55,041 nucleotides of DNA from WHSW01 sp963749365 (lineage in GTDB: Bacteria; Actinomycetota; Thermoleophilia; Solirubrobacterales; 70-9): contig CAVVME010000007.1 in the NCBI GenBank assembly GCA_963749365.1, forward strand, positions 1-55,041. The letters are read 5' to 3'. This document shows, in pieces, positions 6,749 to 14,513 of the stretch. Position 1 is the first letter of the stretch, and every line of letters starts with the position of its first letter. The position numbers and the translations under genes are program-made. The notes beneath the pieces are model-generated. The model saw only the letters and a list, made by a program, of their open reading frames with translations, was not told the DNA's origin and searched no databases.

Positions 6749-8235
6749 GTACCCGCGCCGCCAGCGACTCGGTCGCCGAGGTCGCCGGCGTCGCCGTCCA
6801 CACCGATCACTTCATCGGCGGCGAGCGGATCGCCTCGACCGAGCGCTTCGACGACCTGAGCCCAATCGACGGTCGCGTGCTCGCCCGCGTCTCGGCGGGC
6901 GGTCCGGAGGAGGCCGAGGCGGCGATCGCGGCCGCGCGCGCCGCGTTCGACGACTGGGCGGCCCTCGGCCCCCGCCTGCGGCGGCCCTACCTCGACCGGC
7001 TTGCCGATCTGATCGACGAGAACGTCGACCGGATCGCCGCGGTCGAGTGCGAGGACATGGCGATGCTGCTCGAGTCGCTGCGCGCCAGGGTGATCTCCCG
7101 CGGCGCTCGCAACTACCGCGCCTACGCCGAACTCGCCGCCGGCTACGAGGAGCGCACCTGGAGCTCGAACGGGACCCTCAACCGCGTGATCCGGATGCCC
7201 GCCGGGCCGGCGGTGGTGATCACGCCGTGGAACGCGCCGTTCATGCTCTCGACCTGGAAGACGGCCCCGGCGCTTGCCGCCGGTTGCACCGTGGTCCTGA
7301 AGCCCGCCGAGTGGTCCCCGCTCTCCTGCTCGCTGCTCGCCGACCTGACCGCCGAGGCCGGCCTGCCGCCGGGCGTGTTCAACGTCGTCCAGGGGATCGG
7401 CGAGCGGGCCGGCGCCGAGCTCACCTCCAGCCCCGACGCAAGGAGGATCTCGTTCACCGGGTCGCCGGAGACGGCGCGGGCGATCGGCCGCGCGGCCGCC
7501 TCGAACCTGGTCCCCTTCACCGGCGAGCTCGGCGGCAAGGGCCCACTGCTGGTGTTCGCCGACGCCGACCTCGACGACGCGGCCGCGAAGGCGGCGCGGA
7601 TGTACGACGACGCCGGCCAGGTCTGTCTCGCCGGCACGCGCCTGCTCGTCGACCGCGAGGTCGTGGACGAGTTCATGTCCCTGTTCCGCGCCGCCGTCGA
7701 CGCCCAGGTGCTCGGCGACCCGCGCGACCCCGAGACCACGATCTCGCCCCTGATCCACCCAGACCACCTGGCCCGGGTCGAGGGGTTCGTCGAGCGCGCC
7801 CGCGCCGCCGGTGACCGGATCGTCTTCGGTGGGCGCCGCGCAGAGGTCGGCGGGCCATCGGGCCTCTGGTATGAGCCGACCCTGATCGAGCCGGCGTCCA
7901 ACGACTCCGAGGTCGTCCAGCGCGAGGTGTTCGGCCCGGTGCTCACCCTCCAGACCTTCGCGACCGAGGAGGAGGCGATCGAGCTTGCGAACTCGACCGA
8001 GTACGGCCTCTCCGGCGTGATCCTGACCGGGTCGGCCTCGCGCGCCGAGCGGGTCGGCCGCGCGGTGCGCGCCGGGACGACCTGGGTCAACGCCTTTCTC
8101 GTCCGCGACCTGACCGCGCCGTTCGGCGGCATGGGCATCAGCGGCATCGGCCGCGAGGGCGGCGACTATGCGCTCGACTTCTACTCCGAGCTCAAGACCC
8201 TGCAGATCGCCGAGGAGAGCACCCCGCACGACTGA
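6745..8235 (+). CDS. Aldehyde dehydrogenase, HpaE/semialdehyde dehydrogenase type
   Basis: 496 residues from GTG 6745, coupled to the ADC-like gene by a GTGA overlap. The general-base Glu is in FTGELGGKGP and the catalytic Cys in AGQVCLAGTRL; TPWNAPFMLSTWK and FTGSPETAR complete the nucleotide-binding core. It resembles dehydrogenases of meta-cleavage pathways (5-carboxymethyl-2-hydroxymuconic or 2-hydroxymuconic semialdehyde). That fits the extradiol-type VOC enzyme and FAH-family enzyme encoded 1.5-2.5 kb downstream. It ends convergently 13 bp from the GntR gene. Family certain, substrate inferred. Confidence 0.9.
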   Translation: MSTRAASDSVAEVAGVAVHTDHFIGGERIASTERFDDLSPIDGRVLARVSAGGPEEAEAAIAAARAAFDDWAALGPRLRRPYLDRLADLIDENVDRIAAVECEDMAMLLESLRARVISRGARNYRAYAELAAGYEERTWSSNGTLNRVIRMPAGPAVVITPWNAPFMLSTWKTAPALAAGCTVVLKPAEWSPLSCSLLADLTAEAGLPPGVFNVVQGIGERAGAELTSSPDARRISFTGSPETARAIGRAAASNLVPFTGELGGKGPLLVFADADLDDAAAKAARMYDDAGQVCLAGTRLLVDREVVDEFMSLFRAAVDAQVLGDPRDPETTISPLIHPDHLARVEGFVERARAAGDRIVFGGRRAEVGGPSGLWYEPTLIEPASNDSEVVQREVFGPVLTLQTFATEEEAIELANSTEYGLSGVILTGSASRAERVGRAVRAGTTWVNAFLVRDLTAPFGGMGISGIGREGGDYALDFYSELKTLQIAEESTPHD

Positions 8236-8248
8236 GCGCGAGCCCGCG

Positions 8249-8911
8249 TCACTCGACGAACAGCAGCTCCATCGCGCGCTCGAGGTGGCCGCGTGTGAGC
8301 TCCTCCGCGCGCTCGACCTCGCCGGACTCGATCGCGTCGGCGATCGACCGGTGCGCGACCCGGTCGGCGCTCAGGCCCGCCTGGTCGAGGCGGTCCTCGT
8401 ACAGCGTCGCCCCGATGCGCCCGATCCAGACGTGCTCCATGAATCGGACCAGCTGCGGGTTGCCCGTCCCCTTGACCAGGGCGAGGTGGAAGGCGCGGTT
8501 GGCCTTGAAGTGCTTGGCGGGGGAGCGGCCCGCGCGCTCCTCATCGACGATCGCCGCCCGCATCAGCTTGATCGGCCCGGGCAACGCGCGCTCGGCGGCG
8601 ATCCGCGCAGCGCCAGGCTCGACCACGAGCCGCGTCTCGTAGCTCGAGCGCAACTGCTCGTCGGTCGCCGTCGCCACCCGCGCCCCGCGGTTTGCGAACA
8701 GGTCCACCAGGCCCTCCGCGGCCAGCCGCCGCAGCGCCTCGCGGACGGGTGTCCGCGAGACCCCGAACTCCTTCGCCAGGTCCTCCTGGTGCATGCGCGA
8801 TCCCCGCTCGATCTCGCCGCTCGCGATGCGCTCGCGCAGGACCTCGTACACCTGGTCGGCGACGCTCTGGACCTGGAATCCACCGGCGTCGCCGGGATCG
8901 GCAGCGGCCAT
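8249..8911 (-). CDS. GntR-family regulator with FCD ligand domain
   Basis: 220 residues from ATG 8911 (MAAADPGDAGG), the usual FadR/FCD length; in-frame starts at 8950 and 8968 are possible. A winged helix spans about residues 13-80 (VYEVLRERIASGEI, EDLAKEFGVSRTPVREALRRL). The FCD helical domain follows, with histidines in NRAFHLALV, HRSIADAI and RGHLERAM at the usual metal positions. It probably represses the island and responds to a pathway carboxylate. A 17-bp palindrome upstream (8934-8950) suggests autoregulation. It is transcribed away from the PuuD-like gene, whose TACATTAT motif lies 40 bp beyond the palindrome. Confidence 0.9.
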   Translation of the reverse strand: MAAADPGDAGGFQVQSVADQVYEVLRERIASGEIERGSRMHQEDLAKEFGVSRTPVREALRRLAAEGLVDLFANRGARVATATDEQLRSSYETRLVVEPGAARIAAERALPGPIKLMRAAIVDEERAGRSPAKHFKANRAFHLALVKGTGNPQLVRFMEHVWIGRIGATLYEDRLDQAGLSADRVAHRSIADAIESGEVERAEELTRGHLERAMELLFVE

Positions 8912-8933
8912 GCCGGTCAGCCTAACGGCGCCG

Positions 8934-8950
8934 ATGGATTTCGTATCCAT
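8934..8950. promoter_or_regulatory. Palindrome ATGGAT-N5-ATCCAT upstream of the GntR gene
   Basis: Perfect 6-bp arms (8934-8939 and 8945-8950) in the divergent intergenic region. On the minus strand it reads GGATACGAAATCC, sharing GGATAC with the motifs at 5935 and 8989. It is a likely operator for autoregulation by the GntR protein; this is inference. Confidence 0.5.
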
Positions 8951-8988
8951 TCGAATGTTCTGCCCCAACCGGGCGTGCCGGACCGATC

Positions 8989-9001
8989 GGATACATTATT
9001 C
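8989..9001 (+). promoter_or_regulatory. TACATTAT motif before the PuuD-like gene
   Basis: GGATACATTATTC is identical to the copy at 5935-5947 and ends 2 bp before ATG 9004. TACATT (8992-8997) as -10 puts the transcript start on the ATG, so this gene is predicted leaderless. Confidence 0.65.
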
Positions 9002-9003
9002 AC

Positions 9004-9750
9004 ATGGTCGACGGCGGGCGAGTGCGCATCGGGATGGTCGCCGACACCCGCGATGCCAGCTTCGGCCCCTGGCGTGACGTCAGCCTCAGCGGCGTGTGGT
9101 CGCAGTACGTCCGGGCGCTGGATCGCGCCGGCGCTGCCCCGGTCATCTTCCCCGTGGTCGAGGCGTACGCCGAGGCGCCGGAGCTCGCCCTGGATCTGGT
9201 CGACGGGCTGCTGCTCACCGGCGGGCGCGACCTCGACGCCGGCTCCTACGGCGCCGAGGCCAACCCGGCCAACGACGCGTCGGACCCGCTTCGCGATCGG
9301 GTCGAGCTCGCCCTCGCGCGGGAGGCGATCGAACGCGCGACGCCGCTGCTCGGCGTCTGCCGGGGGATGCACGTGCTCAACGTTGCCCTCGGCGGCGGCA
9401 TCGACCAGCACCTGGCCGACCCCGATCGGGTCCATCGCGCCGAGCCCGGGACCTTCACCAGCCACGCGGTCGAGGTCGTCGCCGGCTCCCGGCTGGAGGC
9501 GATCCTCGGAACCCGCGAGGCGACCGTGCGGTCCCACCACCACCAGGGTGTCGAGCCGCTGGCCGACTCGCTGGACCCCTCGGCCCACTCGCCCGACGGG
9601 CTCGTCGAGGCGGCCGAGACCGCCGCGGCGGGGCCGTACTGCGTCGCCGTCCTCTGGCACCCCGAGGAGGACCTCGGGTCAGGGGGGCAGCGCCTGTACG
9701 ACTCGCTGATCGCGGCCGCGGCGCGCAGCTCCGAGCGGGTGACGGTGTGA
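9004..9750 (+). CDS. PuuD-like gamma-glutamyl hydrolase (peptidase C26, class I GATase fold)
   Basis: 248 residues, matching gamma-glutamyl-gamma-aminobutyrate hydrolases. The nucleophile is in LLGVCRGMHVLNVALGG, and the His and Glu of the triad are in VLWHPEED. RIGMVADTRD opens the fold and GLLLTGGRDLDAGSYG is characteristic of the family. It hydrolyses the gamma-glutamyl amide bond and releases glutamate. With the GS-type ligase at 21743-23842 this gives the attach and release steps of a gamma-glutamylated pathway. It starts a plus-strand operon (hydrolase, FAH enzyme, VOC enzyme). The substrate need not be putrescine-derived. Confidence 0.85.
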   Translation: MVDGGRVRIGMVADTRDASFGPWRDVSLSGVWSQYVRALDRAGAAPVIFPVVEAYAEAPELALDLVDGLLLTGGRDLDAGSYGAEANPANDASDPLRDRVELALAREAIERATPLLGVCRGMHVLNVALGGGIDQHLADPDRVHRAEPGTFTSHAVEVVAGSRLEAILGTREATVRSHHHQGVEPLADSLDPSAHSPDGLVEAAETAAAGPYCVAVLWHPEEDLGSGGQRLYDSLIAAAARSSERVTV

Positions 9751-10529
9751 GCGGCGTGCGCCTGGGCCGCAACGGCGAGCCGTTCGACCTCGAGCCGTCG
9801 AAGATCGTCGCCACCCACCTCAGCTACCGCTCCCGCTGCGACGAGTACAGGATGGCCGCGCCGCCGCGGTACCCCTCGTACTTCCTCAAACCGCCGAGCT
9901 CCGTCTCGGGCCACGACACCGACGTGGCCCGCCCGCGCGGCTGTCGCTTTCTCAACTACGAGGGCGAGATCGCCGTGGTGATCGGGAGGCGCTGCAGGGG
10001 CGTCTCGCGGGCCGAAGCGCTGGACCACGTCGCCGGCTACACCGTCGCGAACGACTTCGGCGTCCACGACTTTCGGCACATCGATCGCGGTTCGATGCTC
10101 CGGGTCAAGGGGCAGGACGGCTTCTGCCCCCTCGGCCCGACGCTGGTCGACGCCGCCGAGGTCGACCCGACGGCGCTGGTCGTGCGCACCTACGTCAACG
10201 GCGAACAGGTCCAGGAGGGCGACACGGCGGAGGATCTGCTCTTCGGCTTCGACTACCAGGTTGCCGACGTCTCGCGACTGATCACGCTCGAGCCGGGCGA
10301 CGTGCTGCTCACCGGCACGCCCGCGAACTCGCGTCCCGTGGAGCCCGGGGACGTCGTCGAGGTTCAGGTGGAGGGGATCGGGAGGCTCCGGAACACCATC
10401 GTTGAGGCAGACGATGACCTCGAGAACGTTGGCGCCCCGCCCGAGGTCAGCGCCCAGACGCTTCACGTCGCCCTCGCGATGCCCGAAGATCAGGCTGAAC
10501 GCGAGGTCGCCGAGGGCAAGTGGGCCTGA
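9747..10529 (+). CDS. Fumarylacetoacetate hydrolase family protein
   Basis: 260 residues from GTG 9747, overlapping the previous stop by 4 bp. The long frame extending upstream is a shadow of the hydrolase gene. The metal-binding carboxylates lie in NYEGEIAVVIG and the following GYTVANDFGVHD. SMLRVKGQDGFCPLGP and PGDVLLTGTPA are FAH-domain signatures. The family includes HpaG-type isomerase/decarboxylases and oxo-acid hydratases or decarboxylases of catechol and homoprotocatechuate meta-cleavage. Its place between the gamma-glutamyl hydrolase and the extradiol-type enzyme supports a ring-cleavage product role. Confidence 0.88.
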   Translation: MSGVRLGRNGEPFDLEPSKIVATHLSYRSRCDEYRMAAPPRYPSYFLKPPSSVSGHDTDVARPRGCRFLNYEGEIAVVIGRRCRGVSRAEALDHVAGYTVANDFGVHDFRHIDRGSMLRVKGQDGFCPLGPTLVDAAEVDPTALVVRTYVNGEQVQEGDTAEDLLFGFDYQVADVSRLITLEPGDVLLTGTPANSRPVEPGDVVEVQVEGIGRLRNTIVEADDDLENVGAPPEVSAQTLHVALAMPEDQAEREVAEGKWA

Positions 10530-10578
10530 CGCGCCGTCGTTGACCGAATGACGAACGATGAACGACTAAACGACCAGA

Positions 10579-11496
10579 CTGATCCTTCAGCTCCACCACG
10601 CCACGCTCCGGGTCGCCGACCTCGACGAGGCAGCCGGGCGCTGGTCGCGCCTCCACGGCCTCACCCGCGCCGACGCCGACGGCGCGACGCTGCTGCGCTG
10701 CGCGTACGAGGACTTCTGCCTCGAGCTGCGCCCGACCGACGACGACGGGCACGTCGAGCACGTCGGCTACGAGCTGCGACCGGGCGTGTCGCTCGCCGAC
10801 GCCGCGGCGCGGCTGCGGGAGGCGGGGTCGGAGCCGGCGGAGGTCGAGGTCCCGGTTCGCGGCCGCGGCCTACGGGTCACCGACCCGGACGGCAACCCGA
10901 TCGTGCTCATCGAACGGGTGCTCGGCGACGAGCGAATCCCGCCCGTCGCGCGCTACACCGACGAGCTCCCCGCCTTCCGCCCGCGGCGCCTGCAGCACTC
11001 CAACTACCTGACCGCGGACGCGCCGCGGCTCGCCGCCTGGTACGAGCGGGCGCTCGGCTTGCGGATCAGCGACTGGATCGGCGAGGGCGCCGTGTGGATG
11101 CACGCCGACCGCGACCATCACGTCGTCGCCTTCCTCGATAAGGGCTACGCGCACATCCACCACCTCGCGTTCGAACTCGTCGACTGGGGCGAGATGCGGG
11201 TCGCGCTCGACCACCTCGCCCAGCACCGGCGACCGATCGCATGGGGGCCGGGGCGCCACACGATGGCCCAGAACCTGTTCGCCTACTGCCGCATGGTCGA
11301 GGAGGAGGTGTTCGTGGAGCTGTTCTGCGACATGGAGCGGCTCGAGCCCGACCACGAGCCCCGCTACTTCGCCGATGACCCGCACGGGTCCAACGCCTGG
11401 GGCATTCTGCCGCCGCGCTCGTACTTCGCGTTCGACCCCGAATCGATCGAGGCGGAGGTGCAACAGCTCGAGGCCCAGCAGGGACTCGGGGGTTGA
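10579..11496 (+). CDS. VOC-family extradiol-type dioxygenase with non-standard start
   Basis: About 305 residues in two VOC modules. Likely Fe/Mn ligands of type I extradiol dioxygenases are present: His in LQHSNYL (about 140), His in HIHHLAFEL (about 195) and Glu in VFVELFCD (about 247). Odd point: in this frame TAA at 10567-10569 precedes the domain, and the first ATG/GTG/TTG is GTG 10786, inside module 1. CTG 10579, giving MILQLHHATLRV, aligns with typical N-termini. An in-frame ATG at 10558 is cut off by the TAA. Either CTG is used or the start was damaged in the AACGA-rich stretch at 10550-10575. It probably cleaves a catechol-type product. Confidence 0.75.
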   Translation: MILQLHHATLRVADLDEAAGRWSRLHGLTRADADGATLLRCAYEDFCLELRPTDDDGHVEHVGYELRPGVSLADAAARLREAGSEPAEVEVPVRGRGLRVTDPDGNPIVLIERVLGDERIPPVARYTDELPAFRPRRLQHSNYLTADAPRLAAWYERALGLRISDWIGEGAVWMHADRDHHVVAFLDKGYAHIHHLAFELVDWGEMRVALDHLAQHRRPIAWGPGRHTMAQNLFAYCRMVEEEVFVELFCDMERLEPDHEPRYFADDPHGSNAWGILPPRSYFAFDPESIEAEVQQLEAQQGLGG

Positions 11497-11523
11497 CGGG
11501 GGCCGAACACATAATGTATACAT
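11493..11523 (+). promoter_or_regulatory. Promoter and ATGTATACAT operator of the transporter operon
   Basis: TTGACG (11493-11498) and TATACA (11517-11522) with an 18-bp spacer form the clearest promoter in the window. The -10 is embedded in the perfect palindrome ATGTATACAT (11514-11523). ATAATGTA (11511-11518) is the reverse complement of the TACATTAT core. GTATAC-centred palindromes are typical of FadR/FCD-type GntR operators, so repression by the 8249-8911 product is likely. The -35 overlaps the stop of the VOC gene. Confidence 0.75.
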
Positions 11524-11599
11524 CCGACACGCGCGGACTCGAAGCGGGGGAGTTGGCTTCCTTTGGCGGCGGATCCGACGGCCACGAGGAGGAGACGCT

Positions 11600-12799
11600 G
11601 TGACCAACCCAGAACGCCCCGGACCCTTGAGCGAGTTGGTGGAGGCCGGTGTAACGCGCCGGCGCATGATGCGCTACAGCGCCGGTGCCGTCGCCGGACT
11701 CGCGCTCCCGGGTGTGCTCGCGGCATGCGGCGGCGACGACAACGGCGACTCCACGACCACGGCCGCGGCATCGGGCGAGGCGCCTACGCCATCAGGGACG
11801 ATCGATTTCTTCGGCTGGGAGGGCGAGGACCTCCCGGGCATCGCCCCGATGGACGCCTTCCTGAAGACGAACGGGGCGGAGTTGAAGGCTTCGTATATGC
11901 CGACCCTCGACGACATCACCCCGAAGCTGCAGAACAACAACAGCATCGACCTGCTCGCCTACACCTCCAATGTCACCGAGCGCCTGCAGACGGCCGACCT
12001 CCTCGCCCCCCTCGACACCGCCAAGCTGCCCAACCTCGACGGGCTGCTGCCACGGTGGCAGGAGGACGACCCGCAGTGGATCGAGGACGGAGAACGGCTG
12101 TTCGTCCCGTCGTTCTTCCAGACGTTCAGCCTGATGTACAACAGCGACGAGGTGAGCGATCCGCCGGACGACTATCGCGGTCTGCTGGAGCCAGAGTTCA
12201 AGGACCAGATCCTCACCTGGGCGGAGCCCAACGCCGCGTTCGGGGTGTGCTCCGACATGCTCGGCCTCGAGCAGGGCCAGGTCCCCAAGGACAGCCTCGA
12301 CGACCTCGCCGACCTGTTCTCGCAGTTCATCGACCAGTCGAAGTCGGTGGCGGCGTCACCGGGCGACATCGTCACCCAGATCGCCTCCGGCGAGGTGATC
12401 GCCGTGTTCCTCGGCACGCCGCAGTTCACGCTGTTCGCGAACGGCGCGGGCGGTACCGGCAAGGCCGCGCGGGACGTGGTCGAGATCAAGAACGGCAACA
12501 TGTCGTTCACCGATGGCTACGGGATCCCGAACGGAGCCGACAACCCCGATTCGGCGTACGCCTTCATCAACCAGGTTCTCGACCCGAAGACGAACGCGGC
12601 GATCTCGGAGGCATTCGCCGGCGGCGTGGTGGTCGAGGGCGCGGACGAGTTCCTGCCGGCGGACCGGACGCTGTATCCGGCGGACCAGCTCGACACGATC
12701 CTCGAGGGTGCGCCGCTGCAGATCCTCGCGCCGCTCGAGTCCGACGAGTTTGTGACGCAGGGCGAGTGGCTCGAGCGCTTCACTCAGCTGACGAGCTAG
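11600..12799 (+). CDS. Extracellular solute-binding lipoprotein, PotD-like
   Basis: 399 residues from GTG 11600, with GGAGGAGA upstream. The N-terminus has a twin-arginine-like TRRRMMRYSAG, a hydrophobic stretch and a lipobox LAAC (about residue 38), followed by a Gly/Asp/Thr-rich linker, so it is a lipid-anchored substrate-binding protein. The rest fits the spermidine/putrescine-type family (IDFFGWEGEDLPG, FFQTFSLMYNSDEV, SYAF-like C-terminal region). It captures the substrate for the permeases encoded next. Family assignment suggests an amine or polyamine, though PotD-like proteins also bind other compounds. Confidence 0.88.
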   Translation: MTNPERPGPLSELVEAGVTRRRMMRYSAGAVAGLALPGVLAACGGDDNGDSTTTAAASGEAPTPSGTIDFFGWEGEDLPGIAPMDAFLKTNGAELKASYMPTLDDITPKLQNNNSIDLLAYTSNVTERLQTADLLAPLDTAKLPNLDGLLPRWQEDDPQWIEDGERLFVPSFFQTFSLMYNSDEVSDPPDDYRGLLEPEFKDQILTWAEPNAAFGVCSDMLGLEQGQVPKDSLDDLADLFSQFIDQSKSVAASPGDIVTQIASGEVIAVFLGTPQFTLFANGAGGTGKAARDVVEIKNGNMSFTDGYGIPNGADNPDSAYAFINQVLDPKTNAAISEAFAGGVVVEGADEFLPADRTLYPADQLDTILEGAPLQILAPLESDEFVTQGEWLERFTQLTS

Positions 12800-13701
12800 A
12801 CGCCGAACGATCAGCGGCTGCCGATCCGCCGCGACGCTCGCGGTCGCGGTCGATCGCCCTGGCGGCCCCGGCGGCGCTTGGGCTGCTGCTCTTCTTCGCG
12901 ATCCCGGTCGCCGTTTTCGTCGTCTACAGCTTCCTGACCGGCGCCACCTTCTCGTTCAACGCTCAGACCCCGTTCACGATCGACAACTACGTCGACATCT
13001 TCAACGCTCCGAGCACCGACAACCTGATGCTCAACTCCGCGATCATCGGGCTCAGCGTCGGCGTCGTCTGCCTGCTGATCGGGATCCCGTTCGCCTACTG
13101 GGTGCGCTACCACGCCGGACGATTCCAGCGGCTGATCCTGCTCTTGGTGATCGCGGCGATGTTCGCCTCCTATCTGGTCCGCATCTACGCCTGGCGGACC
13201 ATGCTGGGGAGCGACGGCGTGATCAACTCGGCGCTGGAGTCGCTCGGCGCGATCGATCAGCCGCTGGGCTTCCTGGTCTTCAGCCGCTTCGCGATCGTCG
13301 TCGCCATCGTCCACATCCTGCTGCCGTTCGTAATCCTGATCCTCTACGCCGGGTTCCGACCGCTCGAGAGCCGCTACTTCGAGGCGTCGGAGGACCTCGG
13401 GGCCGGAATGGTCCAGCGCTGGCGGCGGGTGGTGCTGCCGCTGATCGCTGTTCCGGCGATGTCGGCGTTCATGCTCTGTTTCGTCGTCGCCTCGGCCGAC
13501 TACGTGACGCCTCAGTTCCTCGGGGGCCCGGAAAGCTCGATGGTCGGGGTGCAGATCCAGAACTACTTCAAGGCCCAGGGCGATTACCCGCTCGGCGCGG
13601 CGCTGGCGATCGTCGTCGTGCTCGGCTACCTCGTGATCCAGGGCCTGATCCTGCTCGCGATGCGGTTGATGGGCGTACGCCGGATCGAGTGGGGGACGTG
13701 A
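12766..13701 (+). CDS. ABC transporter permease, PotB-like
   Basis: 311 residues if GTG 12766 is used, which overlaps the binding-protein gene by 34 bp; no later ATG/GTG/TTG precedes the first membrane helix, so this start is the best available. About six membrane helices begin with IALAAPAALGLLLFFAIPVAV. The cytoplasmic EAA loop is ASEDLGAGMVQRWRRVVLPLI, the contact site for the ATPase. It forms the channel with the next gene product. The stop overlaps the next ATG (TGATG), indicating coupling. Confidence 0.9.
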   Translation: MARALHSADELDAERSAAADPPRRSRSRSIALAAPAALGLLLFFAIPVAVFVVYSFLTGATFSFNAQTPFTIDNYVDIFNAPSTDNLMLNSAIIGLSVGVVCLLIGIPFAYWVRYHAGRFQRLILLLVIAAMFASYLVRIYAWRTMLGSDGVINSALESLGAIDQPLGFLVFSRFAIVVAIVHILLPFVILILYAGFRPLESRYFEASEDLGAGMVQRWRRVVLPLIAVPAMSAFMLCFVVASADYVTPQFLGGPESSMVGVQIQNYFKAQGDYPLGAALAIVVVLGYLVIQGLILLAMRLMGVRRIEWGT

Positions 13702-14513
13702 TGCGCCGCCGCGGGCTCGGATCCGGCATCGTCGTCGTCACGACGCTGCTGTTCCTGTTCGTCCCCCTCGGCGTTGTCGTCCTGTTCTCGTTCCACAGCA
13801 GCGCCGGGCTAACGTTTCCGTTCGAGGGGTTCTCGACCCGCTGGTACGACGAGGTCTTCGGCGACGAGACCTTCACCGACGCATTCGTCAACAGCCTCCT
13901 CCTCGGCGTCGTGACCGCGGCCGTCACCGTGCTGATCGGAACGCCCGCGGCCTACGCGGTCTCCCGCACCAGCTCCCGAGTGCGCGGGCCGCTGCAGGTC
14001 CTGTTCATCGCGCCGGTATTGCTTCCCGGCCTGTTCATCGGCGCCGCCATGCTCACCCTCCTGGCTCGGATCGGGTTCGAGCGCTCGCTGCTGACCGTGC
14101 TCATCGGACACGTCGTGTTCGCGTTCCCATTCGTCTTCATCCTCCTGCGGATCGCCCTCGATCGACTCGATCGCTCGGTCGAGGACGTGGCGCGCGACCT
14201 CGGGGCGGGGCCGTGGACGGTGTTCAAGCGGGTTACGCTGCCGCAGATCGCGCCGGTGCTCGCGGGCGCGGCGGCACTGGCGTTCATGCTGTCCTTCGAC
14301 GAGTTTCTGATCACCTTCTTCGTCATCGGAAACGACCAGACACTGCCCGTCTACATCTTCGGTCGCCTCCGTCGCACCGTGGACCCCGGGATCAACGTCG
14401 CCTCGACCCTGCTGCTGGCGATCACGATGTTGCTCTGGGTCGTCGCCGCGGTCGCCACCCTGCGTGCCGCACGCAATGATCGGCGCGCCGAGGAGATGGG
14501 GGTAGGGCTATGA
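13701..14513 (+). CDS. ABC transporter permease, PotC-like
   Basis: 270 residues from ATG 13701. An alternative GTG at 13689 would overlap the previous gene further. It has six predicted helices starting at GIVVVTTLLFLFVPLGVVVLF and an EAA loop in VARDLGAGPWTVFKRVTLPQI. It is the second half of the heterodimeric channel. The gene is sandwiched by stop-start overlaps with the upstream permease and downstream ATPase (ATGA), so the four transporter proteins are made together. Confidence 0.92.
   Translation: MRRRGLGSGIVVVTTLLFLFVPLGVVVLFSFHSSAGLTFPFEGFSTRWYDEVFGDETFTDAFVNSLLLGVVTAAVTVLIGTPAAYAVSRTSSRVRGPLQVLFIAPVLLPGLFIGAAMLTLLARIGFERSLLTVLIGHVVFAFPFVFILLRIALDRLDRSVEDVARDLGAGPWTVFKRVTLPQIAPVLAGAAALAFMLSFDEFLITFFVIGNDQTLPVYIFGRLRRTVDPGINVASTLLLAITMLLWVVAAVATLRAARNDRRAEEMGVGL

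Noticed and set aside
6709..8229. 506-codon minus-strand frame opposite the second aldehyde dehydrogenase
   Set aside because: Antisense shadow of a clearly conserved gene; composition is Arg/Gly/Asp-rich with no family features. Similar long shadows at 484-1392 region, 17604-19085, 20310-21797, 27046-28320, 38249-39544 and 50446-52095 were discarded for the same reason.
9096..9746. Upstream extension of the FAH-family frame
   Set aside because: Reads as an Arg/Ala-rich shadow of the PuuD-like gene; GTG 9747 with a 4-bp overlap is the natural start.
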